Source: CAYHOI01 sp964358175
GTDB lineage: Bacteria > Margulisbacteria > Riflemargulisbacteria > GWF2-35-9
Reading direction: 5' to 3'
NCBI GenBank assembly: GCA_964358175.1
Contig: CAYHOI010000060.1
Coordinates: forward strand, 1-11,822
DNA: 11,822 nt
In this document: positions 1 to 6,708 of the stretch, one piece after another
How positions within the stretch are numbered: position 1 is the first letter of the stretch
Layout: each line of letters starts with the position of its first letter
The notes under the pieces: model-generated
Databases searched by the model: none
What the model saw: only the letters and a program-made list of their open reading frames with translations
What the model was told of the DNA's origin: nothing
Position numbers and translations under genes: made by a program

Positions 1-31
1 CAACTTAAACTTATCAGAATTCGGGACTAAT

Positions 32-53
32 CCCCCAGAAACTCATCGGTTAC
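32..53. repeat. 22-bp dispersed repeat, copy 1
   Basis: The 22 bases here recur exactly, in inverted orientation, at 10585-10606. A nearby AATTCG (18-23) also has a counterpart beside the second copy (10611-10616), although the bases between differ in number. This suggests a short dispersed element rather than chance. No coding frame or hairpin explains it. It lies just upstream of the porin promoter. Confidence 0.6.
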
Positions 54-73
54 GGAAGATGCGGGTGCATCCC

Positions 74-103
74 TTTACTTTTAGGTAAACTATTTGCTAT
101 GAT
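74..103 (+). promoter_or_regulatory. Likely promoter of the porin-like gene
   Basis: TTTACT (74-79) and TATGAT (98-103) are separated by 18 bases and resemble sigma-70 -35 and -10 boxes. The predicted start is near 110, giving a 5' leader of about 94 bases. A second -10-like TATAAG lies at 135-140 but has no good -35. Confidence 0.45.
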
Positions 104-203
104 ACTTTCTGTGCGAAGGTTTAGAGATGTTTTCTATAAGAGGGGGTGGTTGTAGAGACCAAAATTCTGGGAGTGAATTTCCAAAATATGAGAGGAGAAT
201 GAT

Positions 204-1085
204 ATGAAGAAAGTAATCGTATTAGCAGTAGTAGCTTTAATGAGTTTGGGGTTTGGGTTTGAGGCAAAGTTCAGCGGTAAAATGGTTCAGGGTATCACGG
301 GTACTTCTGGTGCGGCTTATGGTTTTGCAGCAAAGAACAGACTTTTCATCAATGGTAAGGTTTCTGACGCGACATCGTTTTATTTGGAGCAGGATCTGAA
401 TACATTTGGTGCCGCAAAATATGTGTATGTGGATACCCAGACATCTGTGGGTAAGTTTCGTTTGGGAACTCAGAGATTTCTCCCATCCATCTGGTTTAAC
501 GGACTCTATCAGGATAGCTCGTTCTTCGCACAGACCAAGCTCGTAGCCACAGGCTTGAACTATATGGCAGGGTCGGTTGGCGTGGGTGATCTGAGCGTTG
601 GTTTTATCGGTGGCTATAATGCGGCTGCCAAGAAAGTGACTGCTCAGCTGGCAAATGTCGTTGGATCAGGCGCGACACTCTACGGAACGTATGCTGATAA
701 CAATGCAGGAAAATCTGGATTTGCAGTGGGCGCGGAGATGAAGATCCCACTGGTCGTCGCTGACGCGTTCGTACAAGGTCACTATGACCTCTCAGACGAT
801 GCCGCTGTTGCGCTTGGAGGTACTGCTAATGGTAATACCAAGGCTCGTACATTCGTCGCAGGTGGCGCAAGCATGGGGCTTGTAGGTACTCCTTTTACAA
901 TTTATGCTGATGCGTTACTCGCCGCTTCCGATGGTTCCAAGACAACATTTGGAAATGAAACAGAGATTAAGGCAGGAGCAAAAATGCCTTTGAATGCAGA
1001 TGCCACATTAGGGTTTGAAATGACCAACACCACTGGTGCTGGCGCAGCTAATTCCTGGATGGTTGGCGCGGAAATTCGTATCTAA
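204..1085 (+). CDS. Porin-like outer-membrane beta-barrel protein
   Basis: The 293-residue product starts with a typical Sec signal peptide (MKK, then a hydrophobic stretch to about residue 18, with cleavage near residues 18-21). The remainder is rich in Gly, Ala, Thr and aromatic residues in short alternating polar/apolar stretches, as expected for an outer-membrane barrel. Examples are YVYVDTQ, FRLGTQRFLP and the closing WMVGAEIRI. It ends in Ile rather than the terminal Phe usual in proteobacterial porins. An AGGAG site six bases before the ATG fixes the start, and the gene stands alone between its own promoter and a strong terminator. The likely role is a passive diffusion channel or structural outer-membrane protein; the substrate is unknown. 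The barrel assignment rests on composition and pattern, not on a recognised family, so a non-porin surface protein remains possible. Confidence 0.75.
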   Translation: MKKVIVLAVVALMSLGFGFEAKFSGKMVQGITGTSGAAYGFAAKNRLFINGKVSDATSFYLEQDLNTFGAAKYVYVDTQTSVGKFRLGTQRFLPSIWFNGLYQDSSFFAQTKLVATGLNYMAGSVGVGDLSVGFIGGYNAAAKKVTAQLANVVGSGATLYGTYADNNAGKSGFAVGAEMKIPLVVADAFVQGHYDLSDDAAVALGGTANGNTKARTFVAGGASMGLVGTPFTIYADALLAASDGSKTTFGNETEIKAGAKMPLNADATLGFEMTNTTGAGAANSWMVGAEIRI

Positions 1086-1110
1086 GCTTACACTCGTAAG
1101 TTGACGACAC

Positions 1111-1136
1111 AAAAAGGGCACTTCGGTGCCCTTTTT
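1111..1136 (+). terminator. Rho-independent terminator of the porin-like gene
   Basis: An 11-bp stem (AAAAAGGGCAC with GTGCCCTTTTT) closes on a UUCG tetraloop and ends in a run of five T. Flanking GACGAC (1103-1108) and GTCGTC (1141-1146) could extend the stem. Because the stem carries A-runs on one side and T-runs on the other, it may work in both directions. Confidence 0.92.
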
Positions 1137-1164
1137 GTTAGTCGTCGAATTAACCCTTTTCAGC

Positions 1165-1170
1165 TATAAT
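1165..1170 (+). promoter_or_regulatory. -10 box of the tRNA-Ile2 gene
   Basis: A perfect TATAAT lies 12 bases before the mature tRNA 5' end, so transcription would start only a few bases upstream of it. No good -35 is visible at the usual distance. Confidence 0.55.
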
Positions 1171-1182
1171 AGCGTTCAGAAG

Positions 1183-1259
1183 GGGCCCTTAGCTCAGTTG
1201 GTTAGAGCATCCGGCTCATAACCGGCGGGTCGCAGGTTCAAGTCCTGCAGGGCCCACCA
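1183..1259 (+). tRNA. tRNA with CAU anticodon, probably tRNA-Ile2 (lysidine type)
   Basis: A full cloverleaf can be drawn. The acceptor stem is GGGCCCT/AGGGCCC, the anticodon loop is CTCATAA, the T stem is GCAGG/CCTGC, and the CCA end is encoded (1257-1259). The CAU anticodon is shared by initiator Met, elongator Met and Ile2. The acceptor stem has C4-G69 and C5-G68, pairs known to favour recognition by TilS, and the sequence resembles bacterial Ile2 tRNAs more than elongator Met tRNAs. As Ile2 it would read AUA codons after conversion of C34 to lysidine. The first pair of the anticodon stem (T-C) is a mismatch. Confidence 0.9.
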
Positions 1260-1414
1260 GTTTTCAACATGATATACGTCCCAACATGGATCCTGATCCC
1301 CAACATCGAATCATTGTTTCGATCGCCTTCAGTTTTGTATGGATCAATCCATTCCCCCACCGGAATTTCTTACCTTGCAACAACTACTCGCGTAATCAGA
1401 TTCTAAAAAATTCT

Positions 1415-1443
1415 TTTAGAAACCCTCAGAAGTAATGTATAAT
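1415..1443 (+). promoter_or_regulatory. Promoter for the tRNA-Gly transcript
   Basis: TTTAGA (1415-1420) and a perfect TATAAT (1438-1443) are 17 bases apart. Transcription would start near 1450, leaving about 115 bases before the tRNA. The stretch 1260-1414 shows no gene; it has only small imperfect palindromes. Confidence 0.6.
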
Positions 1444-1449
1444 AACCGA

Positions 1450-1564
1450 TACAAAGCATAGAGCGAGAATAGCTCGCTATGCGAGTGGAGCCCTAGCGGG
1501 TGATCCGAAAGTACTTGTTTGCTTGATATGATTGACGTCTTTGTGAGTACAAAGGCAACCATTA
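1450..1564 (+). ncRNA. Structured leader upstream of tRNA-Gly
   Basis: Between the promoter and the tRNA are two hairpins. One at 1456-1482 pairs GCATAG with CTATGC, then after an AG bulge CGAG with CTCG. One at 1539-1554 pairs CTTTGT with ACAAAG around a GAGT tetraloop and can be extended by a wobble pair and a G-C pair. No protein frame with a ribosome site is seen. It may simply be a 5' leader removed by RNase P, or a separate small RNA processed from the same transcript. I do not recognise a known RNA family. Confidence 0.35.
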
Positions 1565-1640
<76 letters not shown>

Positions 1641-1651
1641 ATAAACACTAG

Positions 1652-1677
1652 GCCTCAGAGAAATCTGGGGCTTTTTT
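1652..1677 (+). terminator. Terminator of the tRNA-Gly transcript
   Basis: An 8-bp stem (GCCTCAGA with TCTGGGGC) closes on a GAAA tetraloop and is followed by six T. The next 215 bases, up to the convergent permease gene, contain no supported feature. Confidence 0.9.
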
Positions 1678-1895
1678 ATTTCTGGGTTTGGGTACATTCC
1701 CAATCAAAACGATCATTTATGAATCAAAATCAATTAATAGTGTCTTACCCTATACCTACCAATTTTAATCTGGTATGTGTGTACTCCCCACGTTGTCCAG
1801 TGGTCTCCTCTGTGTCTGTTACAATAATGATCCTCGTCGTAATTGTGGGAACATTGTGGGAACGTGGCAAACCCTGCTTCCCATTTCCATAAGAA

Positions 1896-3149
1896 CTAAA
1901 CGAAAAAACGAATATATAAGTAGACTGAGCTAATCACTAATGAAAGGGTTGTTATGATAATGCCGATTTTCATAAAGGCCATAAATCCAATTTTGTAGCC
2001 ATTGTGAATACTCGACTCAGAAACAATGACATTCGCAGCAGCGCCCACAAGCGTGGCATTGCCACCAAGACAAGCACCTAACGATAAACTCCACCAAAGC
2101 GGGGTCAAATCCATCACGCCATACAAGTTATGAATCATAGGAATCATGGTAATGGTATAGGGGATATTATCGATGACCGCAGACATTAGCCCAGATGCCC
2201 AGAGAATAAGGAACGTGGTTGCCATCAAATTGCCCTGAGTAAGATCAAGAACCGACGTTGAAAGCAGCTTAATGCCTCCCGCCTCAGCAAAGCCGCCAAT
2301 AATAATAAACAGTCCGATAAAGAAAAAGATCGTTGTCCATTCAACCTCATTCATGATTTGCTTTGGTTTTTCCCCGAGCAGTAGAATGCTCGCCCCAAAT
2401 AATGCCCAAACATAGGCATCAACGTGTAGCACTTCATTCAACATAAAACCGGCAATAACCATAAATAGAATCGCTAGCGATCTTATCATAAGCGGTTTGT
2501 CCGTGATAACACCCTTGCTTGATAGTGAGTCAAGAATAGTCCTATATTCGGGCTTTGTATGAAGGTCGCGTCGATAGTAGAAAAGAAGAACAAGCATAGA
2601 TGTAATAAATACAACCGCAACAACAGGGGTTAGTTCAACGAGGAAATCCATGAAGGTGAGCTTTGCCGCCGTTCCAATAAGAATATTCGGGGGGTCGCCA
2701 ATAAGTGTAGCTGTGCCACCGATATTCGACGCAAGAATCATGGTTATCAGAAAAGGCAACGGGTTAATCTTCAATTGATGTGTGACGTTATAAATAATAG
2801 GCAGCATCAAGACAACTGTTGTCACATTATCAAGAAAGGCAGAAAGTACAGCCGTTAATATAGCTAATGCAACCAGAATTGTTTTAGGGTTCCCATGGGT
2901 TCGCTTTAGTATCTCGATTCCTAGCCAATTAAAAACACCACTTCTGCTCGTAATATGAACAATAATCATCATGCCAATCAGTAAAAAAATTACAGCAAAA
3001 TCAATGTGTGCGAATACAGATTGTGCGGGGATGTGGTTGAGTAGAAGCATTGCAGAAGCCCCAAGCATCGCAGCCGTCACTTTAGGTATGATTTCCCAAG
3101 CGATGAGGATATATGCAACGACAAGAATAAGGCTGGCAATAATCAACAT
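1896..3149 (-). CDS. ArsB/NhaD-type ion permease (IT superfamily)
   Basis: An inner-membrane protein of 417 residues with about 11-12 hydrophobic segments. It carries two related signature loops typical of the ArsB/NhaD and P-protein permeases: SNIGGTATLIGDPPNI in the first half and GGNATLVGAAANVI in the second, reflecting an inverted two-fold repeat. The conserved FLDNVTT stretch is also present. Family members move Na+, arsenite, citrate or other anions, and the substrate here cannot be read from sequence. I choose the ATG at 3149, not the in-frame ATG at 3170, because it overlaps the stop of the upstream dapB-like gene as TAATG and has a GGAGG 11 bases upstream. Translation is therefore probably coupled to that gene. 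No terminator is visible after the stop. It is the last gene of the operon read from 4270. Confidence 0.85.
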   Translation of the reverse strand: MLIIASLILVVAYILIAWEIIPKVTAAMLGASAMLLLNHIPAQSVFAHIDFAVIFLLIGMMIIVHITSRSGVFNWLGIEILKRTHGNPKTILVALAILTAVLSAFLDNVTTVVLMLPIIYNVTHQLKINPLPFLITMILASNIGGTATLIGDPPNILIGTAAKLTFMDFLVELTPVVAVVFITSMLVLLFYYRRDLHTKPEYRTILDSLSSKGVITDKPLMIRSLAILFMVIAGFMLNEVLHVDAYVWALFGASILLLGEKPKQIMNEVEWTTIFFFIGLFIIIGGFAEAGGIKLLSTSVLDLTQGNLMATTFLILWASGLMSAVIDNIPYTITMIPMIHNLYGVMDLTPLWWSLSLGACLGGNATLVGAAANVIVSESSIHNGYKIGFMAFMKIGIIITTLSLVISSVYLYIRFFV

Positions 3150-3958
3150 TACTTCCATATCCTCCACCATGGTTTCTTTTGTTGCTTCTCAAACTCTTTC
3201 TCAACATCATTCAAATGAAAATAAGGAATAAGCAGGTCTTCAACAGAGAAAAAACCTGAGCGTGCTGAAGGAAGATTGTTCGCAGCAAATATAACCCCAT
3301 TTCCAAATGCCTCACGTGAAATAGACTCGTGTTTTAATCTGACGGTTTGGTACGGGAAGCCAAAAATGATCTCATGGACTCCAATAATCCCCCCCGCACG
3401 AATGGTTTTTATTGAGTCTTCTGAGAGACCAAGGTTTTTAGCAATGACTTTAGCGGTTCCTGAAACTTCTGGTTTGCTTTTGAAGTGCTCCTCTAGGATT
3501 TCTATATCAGCAAAAGGGGCGATGTTTTTCAATATTTTTGCTGCAACGATTAAGAAGTTTACGCCAAGGGTAATGTTCGGAGAGTGGATTACTTTTGTAT
3601 GTTCAGCCAAACTATGAAGATAGGTAAGTTGTTTTTCAGAATAGAGCGACACTGCACTAATAACACTGATATTTCTAGCTTTTGCCTCCTCACCATAATA
3701 GTCGATACCGGTTTCGGATGAGAAATCGATAATAATATCAACAGGGTGAATCCCTAGTAGTTGGCTGCAAGTGATGTTTTCACTAGAATATATTAAGCCC
3801 GGCTCATCGGATTCCTCTCCCAAAAACTCAGGGATTGAGCGATGTTCAAGTTTTGAAGACCGTCGGATGACCCACTCCAGCCGAGTGTCCTTGCTTCGTA
3901 AGAGTGTTGCGGCGACGGCTTTCCCCGTTTTTCCAAATCCAATTAGTCCGACTTTCAT
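3149..3958 (-). CDS. DapB-family reductase, divergent
   Basis: A soluble protein of 269 residues related to 4-hydroxy-tetrahydrodipicolinate reductase, the lysine/meso-DAP pathway enzyme. It has an N-terminal Rossmann glycine motif (GFGKTG, residues 7-12), NITLGVN (128-134) matching the NFSVGVN region, EEHFKSKPEVSGTA (156-169) and TIRAGGIIGVHE (185-196) matching TIRAGDIVGEH. The catalytic His (158) and Lys (162) equivalents of E. coli H159 and K163 remain. However, H160 is Phe, the PSGT loop is one residue short, and the usual GTTGF is SAVSLY (101-106). A basic, Trp-rich tail (KKPWWRIWK) is extra. I place the start at 3958, where the fold begins, with GGAG just upstream; an in-frame ATG at 3979 would add seven residues. 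It may be a true DapB or a relative with another substrate. Its neighbours are a transporter and a membrane peptide, not lysine genes. Confidence 0.75.
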   Translation of the reverse strand: MKVGLIGFGKTGKAVAATLLRSKDTRLEWVIRRSSKLEHRSIPEFLGEESDEPGLIYSSENITCSQLLGIHPVDIIIDFSSETGIDYYGEEAKARNISVISAVSLYSEKQLTYLHSLAEHTKVIHSPNITLGVNFLIVAAKILKNIAPFADIEILEEHFKSKPEVSGTAKVIAKNLGLSEDSIKTIRAGGIIGVHEIIFGFPYQTVRLKHESISREAFGNGVIFAANNLPSARSGFFSVEDLLIPYFHLNDVEKEFEKQQKKPWWRIWK

Positions 3959-3988
3959 TATCTCCAAACCCTCCACCATTTGGCGAAC

Positions 3989-4099
3989 CTACTTCATAAC
4001 TACATAATTAACGATTACAGCAACTACAAGAAGTGCTATTAGAATCATCCCTAGGAACTGGAATGTATAGTTTTTGTTCATATTTGGTTCGTTACTCAT
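3989..4099 (-). CDS. 36-residue single-pass membrane peptide
   Basis: A short ORF with an AGGGAG site seven bases before its ATG. The product has a polar N-terminus (MSNEPNMNKNY) followed by one hydrophobic helix (residues 13-34, FLGMILIALLVVAVIVNYVV) ending in MK, so it should sit in the inner membrane with a short tail. It is the first gene after the attenuator and lies 30 bases ahead of the dapB-like gene in the same orientation. I recognise no family. A plausible but unproven role is a small accessory subunit of the permease encoded two genes downstream. The frame stays open upstream to 4180, but that part lacks a ribosome site and overlaps the attenuator. Confidence 0.6.
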   Translation of the reverse strand: MSNEPNMNKNYTFQFLGMILIALLVVAVIVNYVVMK

Positions 4100-4123
4100 G
4101 TGACAACTCCCTTTTGATATTGG

Positions 4124-4161
4124 TGGCAGGATGGAAAGGAGGGAACCCTTACATCCTGCCA
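4124..4161 (-). promoter_or_regulatory. Hairpin before the first operon gene
   Basis: A perfect 10-bp stem (TGGCAGGATG with CATCCTGCCA) encloses an 18-base loop and lies between the attenuator and the ribosome site of the 36-aa ORF. The loop contains TTCCCTCCTTTC, which is partly complementary to that ribosome site (AAAGGGAG), so a pseudoknot that hides it is possible. There is no T-run, so it is not a terminator. It could also protect the mRNA 5' end after processing. Confidence 0.45.
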
Positions 4162-4169
4162 TATAAAAT

Positions 4170-4208
4170 AAAAAAGCCACCCCTGACTACTTAAAGTCAG
4201 AAGGTGGC
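4170..4208 (-). terminator. Attenuator terminator in the operon leader
   Basis: On the minus strand GCCACC pairs with GGTGGC and CTGAC with GTCAG across a small internal loop, closing on eight bases and followed by six T. It lies between the promoter (about 4276-4304) and the first gene, so it can end transcription early. The ascending arm and the loop are also codons 4-11 of a leader ORF, so a translating ribosome would block the hairpin. Confidence 0.85.
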
Positions 4209-4219
4209 CCGCCCTTCAT
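4187..4219 (-). CDS. Leader peptide MKGGPPSDFK overlapping the attenuator
   Basis: An ORF of ten codons plus stop has a near-ideal ribosome site, GGAGG five bases before the ATG. It encodes MKGGPPSDFK and ends with TAG inside the terminator loop. Codons Pro5-Pro6 fall in the ascending arm of the hairpin, and Gly-Pro-Pro is a known class of slow, EF-P-dependent motif. The layout resembles translation-controlled attenuation: a ribosome that initiates and pauses or terminates here would cover the ascending arm and allow read-through into the dapB-like operon. The stimulus is unknown; there is no run of a single amino acid as in classical trp or his leaders. Size and overlap make it a regulatory peptide rather than a functional product. 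Confidence 0.55.
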   Translation of the reverse strand: MKGGPPSDFK

Positions 4220-4275
4220 GGTTTCCTCCAGAATATAAATCCTGAACCCTTAGCAATATTATTTATTTCTTGATA

Positions 4276-4304
4276 AGCATAGCGAACTAGCGGTCATTTG
4301 GCAA
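4276..4304 (-). promoter_or_regulatory. Promoter of the dapB-like/permease operon
   Basis: TTGCCA (4304-4299) and TATGCT (4281-4276) are 17 bases apart on the minus strand. Transcription would start near 4269, about 50 bases before the leader ORF. Confidence 0.65.
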
Positions 4305-4763
4305 GTTTTTGAACAATCGCTACATTATGTCTAATCGACAAAAGAGGGACAATGATACCGATCAAGACACCCACTTTTGCCGTGTCAGAGGCGTTTTCAG
4401 AAAGCGTTCGGGGTTTGGATTGATTTTTTTAAGGTGGCTGATAAAGCCAGATAATGAATGTCGTCAGCTGATGTCCATTTGAATAATTTTTCCATGCACC
4501 CACCCCATGAATACTATTTGGTGGGTATATTTACGAAATGTCAACGGGACCTAATATACTAAAACCAATTCGGTCGAAGTATAGTTTACTTAATCGGGAT
4601 TAAAGCTGTTTTTCTGTAGTCTTTTATTAGGTTTTCAAAACAAATTGGTTTGGACGCTTCGCTAGATCTTGCAATGGTTGTTTTTTGTAGCTTCGTGAAA
4701 ATAGGTGGCGCAGACTATAGCATGACCCAAAAAACAAAATCACGCTACAGGATCAATGTAGGG
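4305..4763. other. Intergenic region without a supported gene
   Basis: About 460 bases separate the divergent operon and helicase promoters. No ORF with a start and ribosome site stands out. It holds one 7-bp inverted repeat (ACCCACC at 4498-4504 with GGTGGGT at 4520-4526) and several A/T-rich stretches. It is long for two divergent promoters and may contain further control sites that I cannot define. Confidence 0.5.
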
Positions 4764-4769
4764 TATAAT
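4764..4769 (+). promoter_or_regulatory. -10 box of the helicase gene
   Basis: A perfect TATAAT ends 13 bases before the helicase ATG, so the predicted transcript would have a leader of about seven bases and no room for a Shine-Dalgarno site. A -35 at 17 bases is poor. Confidence 0.5.
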
Positions 4770-4782
4770 GTGGTTCTAAGAA

Positions 4783-5955
4783 ATGAATAGTCCTAAGCTG
4801 TCAAACGATAATTGTACACCTGTCCCCGCTCCAACCTTCACGGAGTTGGGACTTGATGAGAAACTGATTCAGATACTTCTGGCGAATGGTATTATGACTC
4901 CGTCAGCTGTACAAGCTCAATCTATTCCTCTTGCTCTCGAAGGTAAAAACGTTTTTTGCTCTTCCGAAACAGGATCTGGCAAGACGTTGGCATTTATCCT
5001 TCCTATGATTCAAAAATTAACCTCAAAAACAATCGACCAAGCCCTTGTCATCTGTCCGACACGTGAGATTGCGATCCAGACGCAAAATGTTCTGAAATGG
5101 TTCTGTGATTTCAAAATCACATCTGCTTTGGTCATTGGGGGTACCAATATGGTTGAGCAAAAGAAGGCTCTTCAAGAATATCCGAATATTCTCGTAGCCA
5201 CACCAGGGAGATTGCTGGATATGCTAAATTCTGGACTCATCTGGTTACAGTATACGCAGTATGTTGTTCTTGACGAAGCCGATCGAATGCTTGATATGGG
5301 ATTTGAAGAGGAGCTTCTCAAGATTCATGCGGAACTTACCGGCCCCCATCAAACGCTTCTTTTCTCAGCGACGCTGTTTCCTGAGATCAAGAAGATGGCC
5401 AAACGTTATGCGTCAGACTTCATCGAAGTCATTGTTGGCAGTCCGCGAAGTATCGCAGGTACGGTGGAACATGTAATGATTGACGTCAGTGAATCAGACA
5501 AAATTGAAGCCCTTCGAGAGTTGATCGTAGAGAATACTGGGAAAATGATCGTGTTCTTTAATACCATCAAAAAAACGGATCTCATTACAGGACGCCTGAA
5601 GCGAATGGGTATCCGAGGTGTGGACTGTCTGCACTCCCAACGCGATCAGGACACACGAGAAAGGCTTATTGCCAGCTTTCGAGGCACACAGTTAAATGTA
5701 TTGCTGGCCAGCGATGTTGTTGCCAGAGGGCTCGATATCCCTGATGTGGAATTGGTCGTGAATTTTGATATTCCCAGTCATAGCGAGGACTTCATCCATC
5801 GTTTAGGTAGAACTGGTCGTGCTGGTAAGTCTGGGCGTGCTATGAGTTTCTACACGGCATTGGACAAACTAAAGGTGGCCTCCATCGAGAAGCTCATCAA
5901 TGACAAAATTCCTCTCTACAAATATAAGCTTCGAGGGAGAACGACAAGAGGGTAG
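4783..5955 (+). CDS. DEAD-box ATP-dependent RNA helicase
   Basis: All core motifs are present in the 390 residues: a Q motif (about 18-48, ending in SAVQAQSIP), motif I SETGSGKT (61-68), Ia PTREIA (92-97), Ib TPGRLLD (140-146), II DEAD (164-167), III SAT (195-197), V ARGLDIP (314-320) and VI HRLGRTGRAG (339-348). Such enzymes use ATP to unwind short RNA duplexes in ribosome assembly, mRNA decay or cold adaptation. The protein is close to the minimal two-domain length, with only a short basic tail (YKLRGRTTRG). Directly after the stop, another frame encodes EGRGRGGTS, a typical RG tail, so a frameshift may have cut the C-terminus. The start has no Shine-Dalgarno site and lies just behind a TATAAT. 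It is unclear whether it corresponds to RhlE, DeaD or another subgroup. Confidence 0.95.
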   Translation: MNSPKLSNDNCTPVPAPTFTELGLDEKLIQILLANGIMTPSAVQAQSIPLALEGKNVFCSSETGSGKTLAFILPMIQKLTSKTIDQALVICPTREIAIQTQNVLKWFCDFKITSALVIGGTNMVEQKKALQEYPNILVATPGRLLDMLNSGLIWLQYTQYVVLDEADRMLDMGFEEELLKIHAELTGPHQTLLFSATLFPEIKKMAKRYASDFIEVIVGSPRSIAGTVEHVMIDVSESDKIEALRELIVENTGKMIVFFNTIKKTDLITGRLKRMGIRGVDCLHSQRDQDTRERLIASFRGTQLNVLLASDVVARGLDIPDVELVVNFDIPSHSEDFIHRLGRTGRAGKSGRAMSFYTALDKLKVASIEKLINDKIPLYKYKLRGRTTRG

Positions 5956-6232
5956 GGGACGTGGTGGGACCTCTAACACAGGCGCCACGCTGGATTTTGG
6001 AGTCTGGGCTAACCACCAATTGTTGGACTGGTTAGTGCTTGATTTGGTTCCAGCCGAGATTCGGCTCTATAGTAATGGAGTACAACTGATCTCGCAAATC
6101 GGGGCTACGGTTCCGACCTTCAATCTGGGGTATGTGCGAACCTTGTTTTCGTGGTATCACTTACGGAATTTCGAAGGGTCGTCGCAGGTGAGTTTCTATT
6201 CACTATCTTTCTGCTATGGTGTTTATTTATGA
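5900..6232 (+). CDS. RG-rich ORF overlapping the helicase 3' end, uncertain
   Basis: The frame is open for 110 codons, beginning 56 bases inside the helicase. Its stop shares ATGA with the ATG of the following lipoprotein, which has no ribosome site of its own; that is the pattern of translational coupling and argues that the frame is read. Residues 11-27 contain EGERQEGRGRGG, similar to the basic RG tails of DEAD-box helicases. The rest (about 28-110) has no recognisable domain, with alternating polar and aromatic residues that would suit beta strands. It could be a helicase tail cut off by a frameshift, an independent small gene, or a beta-protein remnant. There is no convincing ribosome site before 5900. 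Confidence 0.35.
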   Translation: MTKFLSTNISFEGERQEGRGRGGTSNTGATLDFGVWANHQLLDWLVLDLVPAEIRLYSNGVQLISQIGATVPTFNLGYVRTLFSWYHLRNFEGSSQVSFYSLSFCYGVYL

Positions 6233-6708
6233 AAAACACGTCTTTAATCCTTGGGCTGATTCTTCTAACATTACTTCTTCAAGGATGCGGACGTATCCCT
6301 CTTGATACGGAAGGATATGTGCCAGCCGATATCCCCCGATTTATCGCCCAAGATATTGTGAGCCTAAATCAGATCGAGAAGATTAGTAAGTTACGTTCCC
6401 ATGAGGGCCATGACTATTCCGATGGAACGGAGCGGAACCGGAGCATGAAGCATTATTATCAACCCTTTGCCTCGGTGATCTCAAATAACCAGTCCGTGAA
6501 TGTCTATTCGCCGGTAGACGGTACGATAATTATGGTGCAAAACGAGAGTGAGAACGGTTCGCAGGTACGAGTCGTTCCCAGAGCGTATCCCTATATTACT
6601 ATCGTCTTATTCCATATCATAACCTCGATAGCCCCAGGCACATCGGTTGCCGCTGGCCAACTGTTAGGGACAGCATCCGTCGCGCTACGCTTCACTCCAT
6701 TTATCTGA
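6229..6708 (+). CDS. Lipoprotein with M23/LytM-like domain, probably 3'-truncated
   Basis: The product starts with a lipoprotein signal peptide: MKN, a Leu/Ile-rich core, and the lipobox LQGC with Cys20. It should be lipidated and anchored in an envelope membrane. Residues about 80-150 contain SMKHYYQP, VYSPVDGTIIMV, FHI and PGTSVAAGQLLGT, the strand-turn pattern of LytM/M23-type (duplicated hybrid motif) domains. The catalytic metal-binding HxGxD and HxH motifs are not seen, so it is probably not an active peptidase. The family normally continues beyond AGQxLGT. Here the sequence stops in ALRFTPFI, which is encoded by the start of an 83-bp repeat (6683), so the C-terminus has been replaced. 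The start at 6229 is set by the signal peptide and the ATGA overlap with the preceding ORF; the frame itself stays open back to 6151. Confidence 0.6.
   Translation: MKNTSLILGLILLTLLLQGCGRIPLDTEGYVPADIPRFIAQDIVSLNQIEKISKLRSHEGHDYSDGTERNRSMKHYYQPFASVISNNQSVNVYSPVDGTIIMVQNESENGSQVRVVPRAYPYITIVLFHIITSIAPGTSVAAGQLLGTASVALRFTPFI

Noticed and set aside
2971..4007. Plus-strand frames at 2971-3231, 3276-3617 and 3771-4007
   Set aside because: They are antisense to the permease and dapB-like genes, which have clear family motifs; no ribosome sites support them.
4100..4270. Lysine riboswitch or T-box in the leader of the dapB-like operon
   Set aside because: The leader of about 170 bases is mostly taken by the leader ORF, terminator and one hairpin; neither the T-box sequence nor the lysine aptamer junction is recognisable.
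4498..4526. Inverted repeat as a terminator
   Set aside because: The stem is short with a 15-base loop and no T-run in either direction, and no gene ends nearby.
5261..5476. Second frame inside the helicase
   Set aside because: It lies wholly within the motif-rich helicase gene in another frame and resembles nothing.
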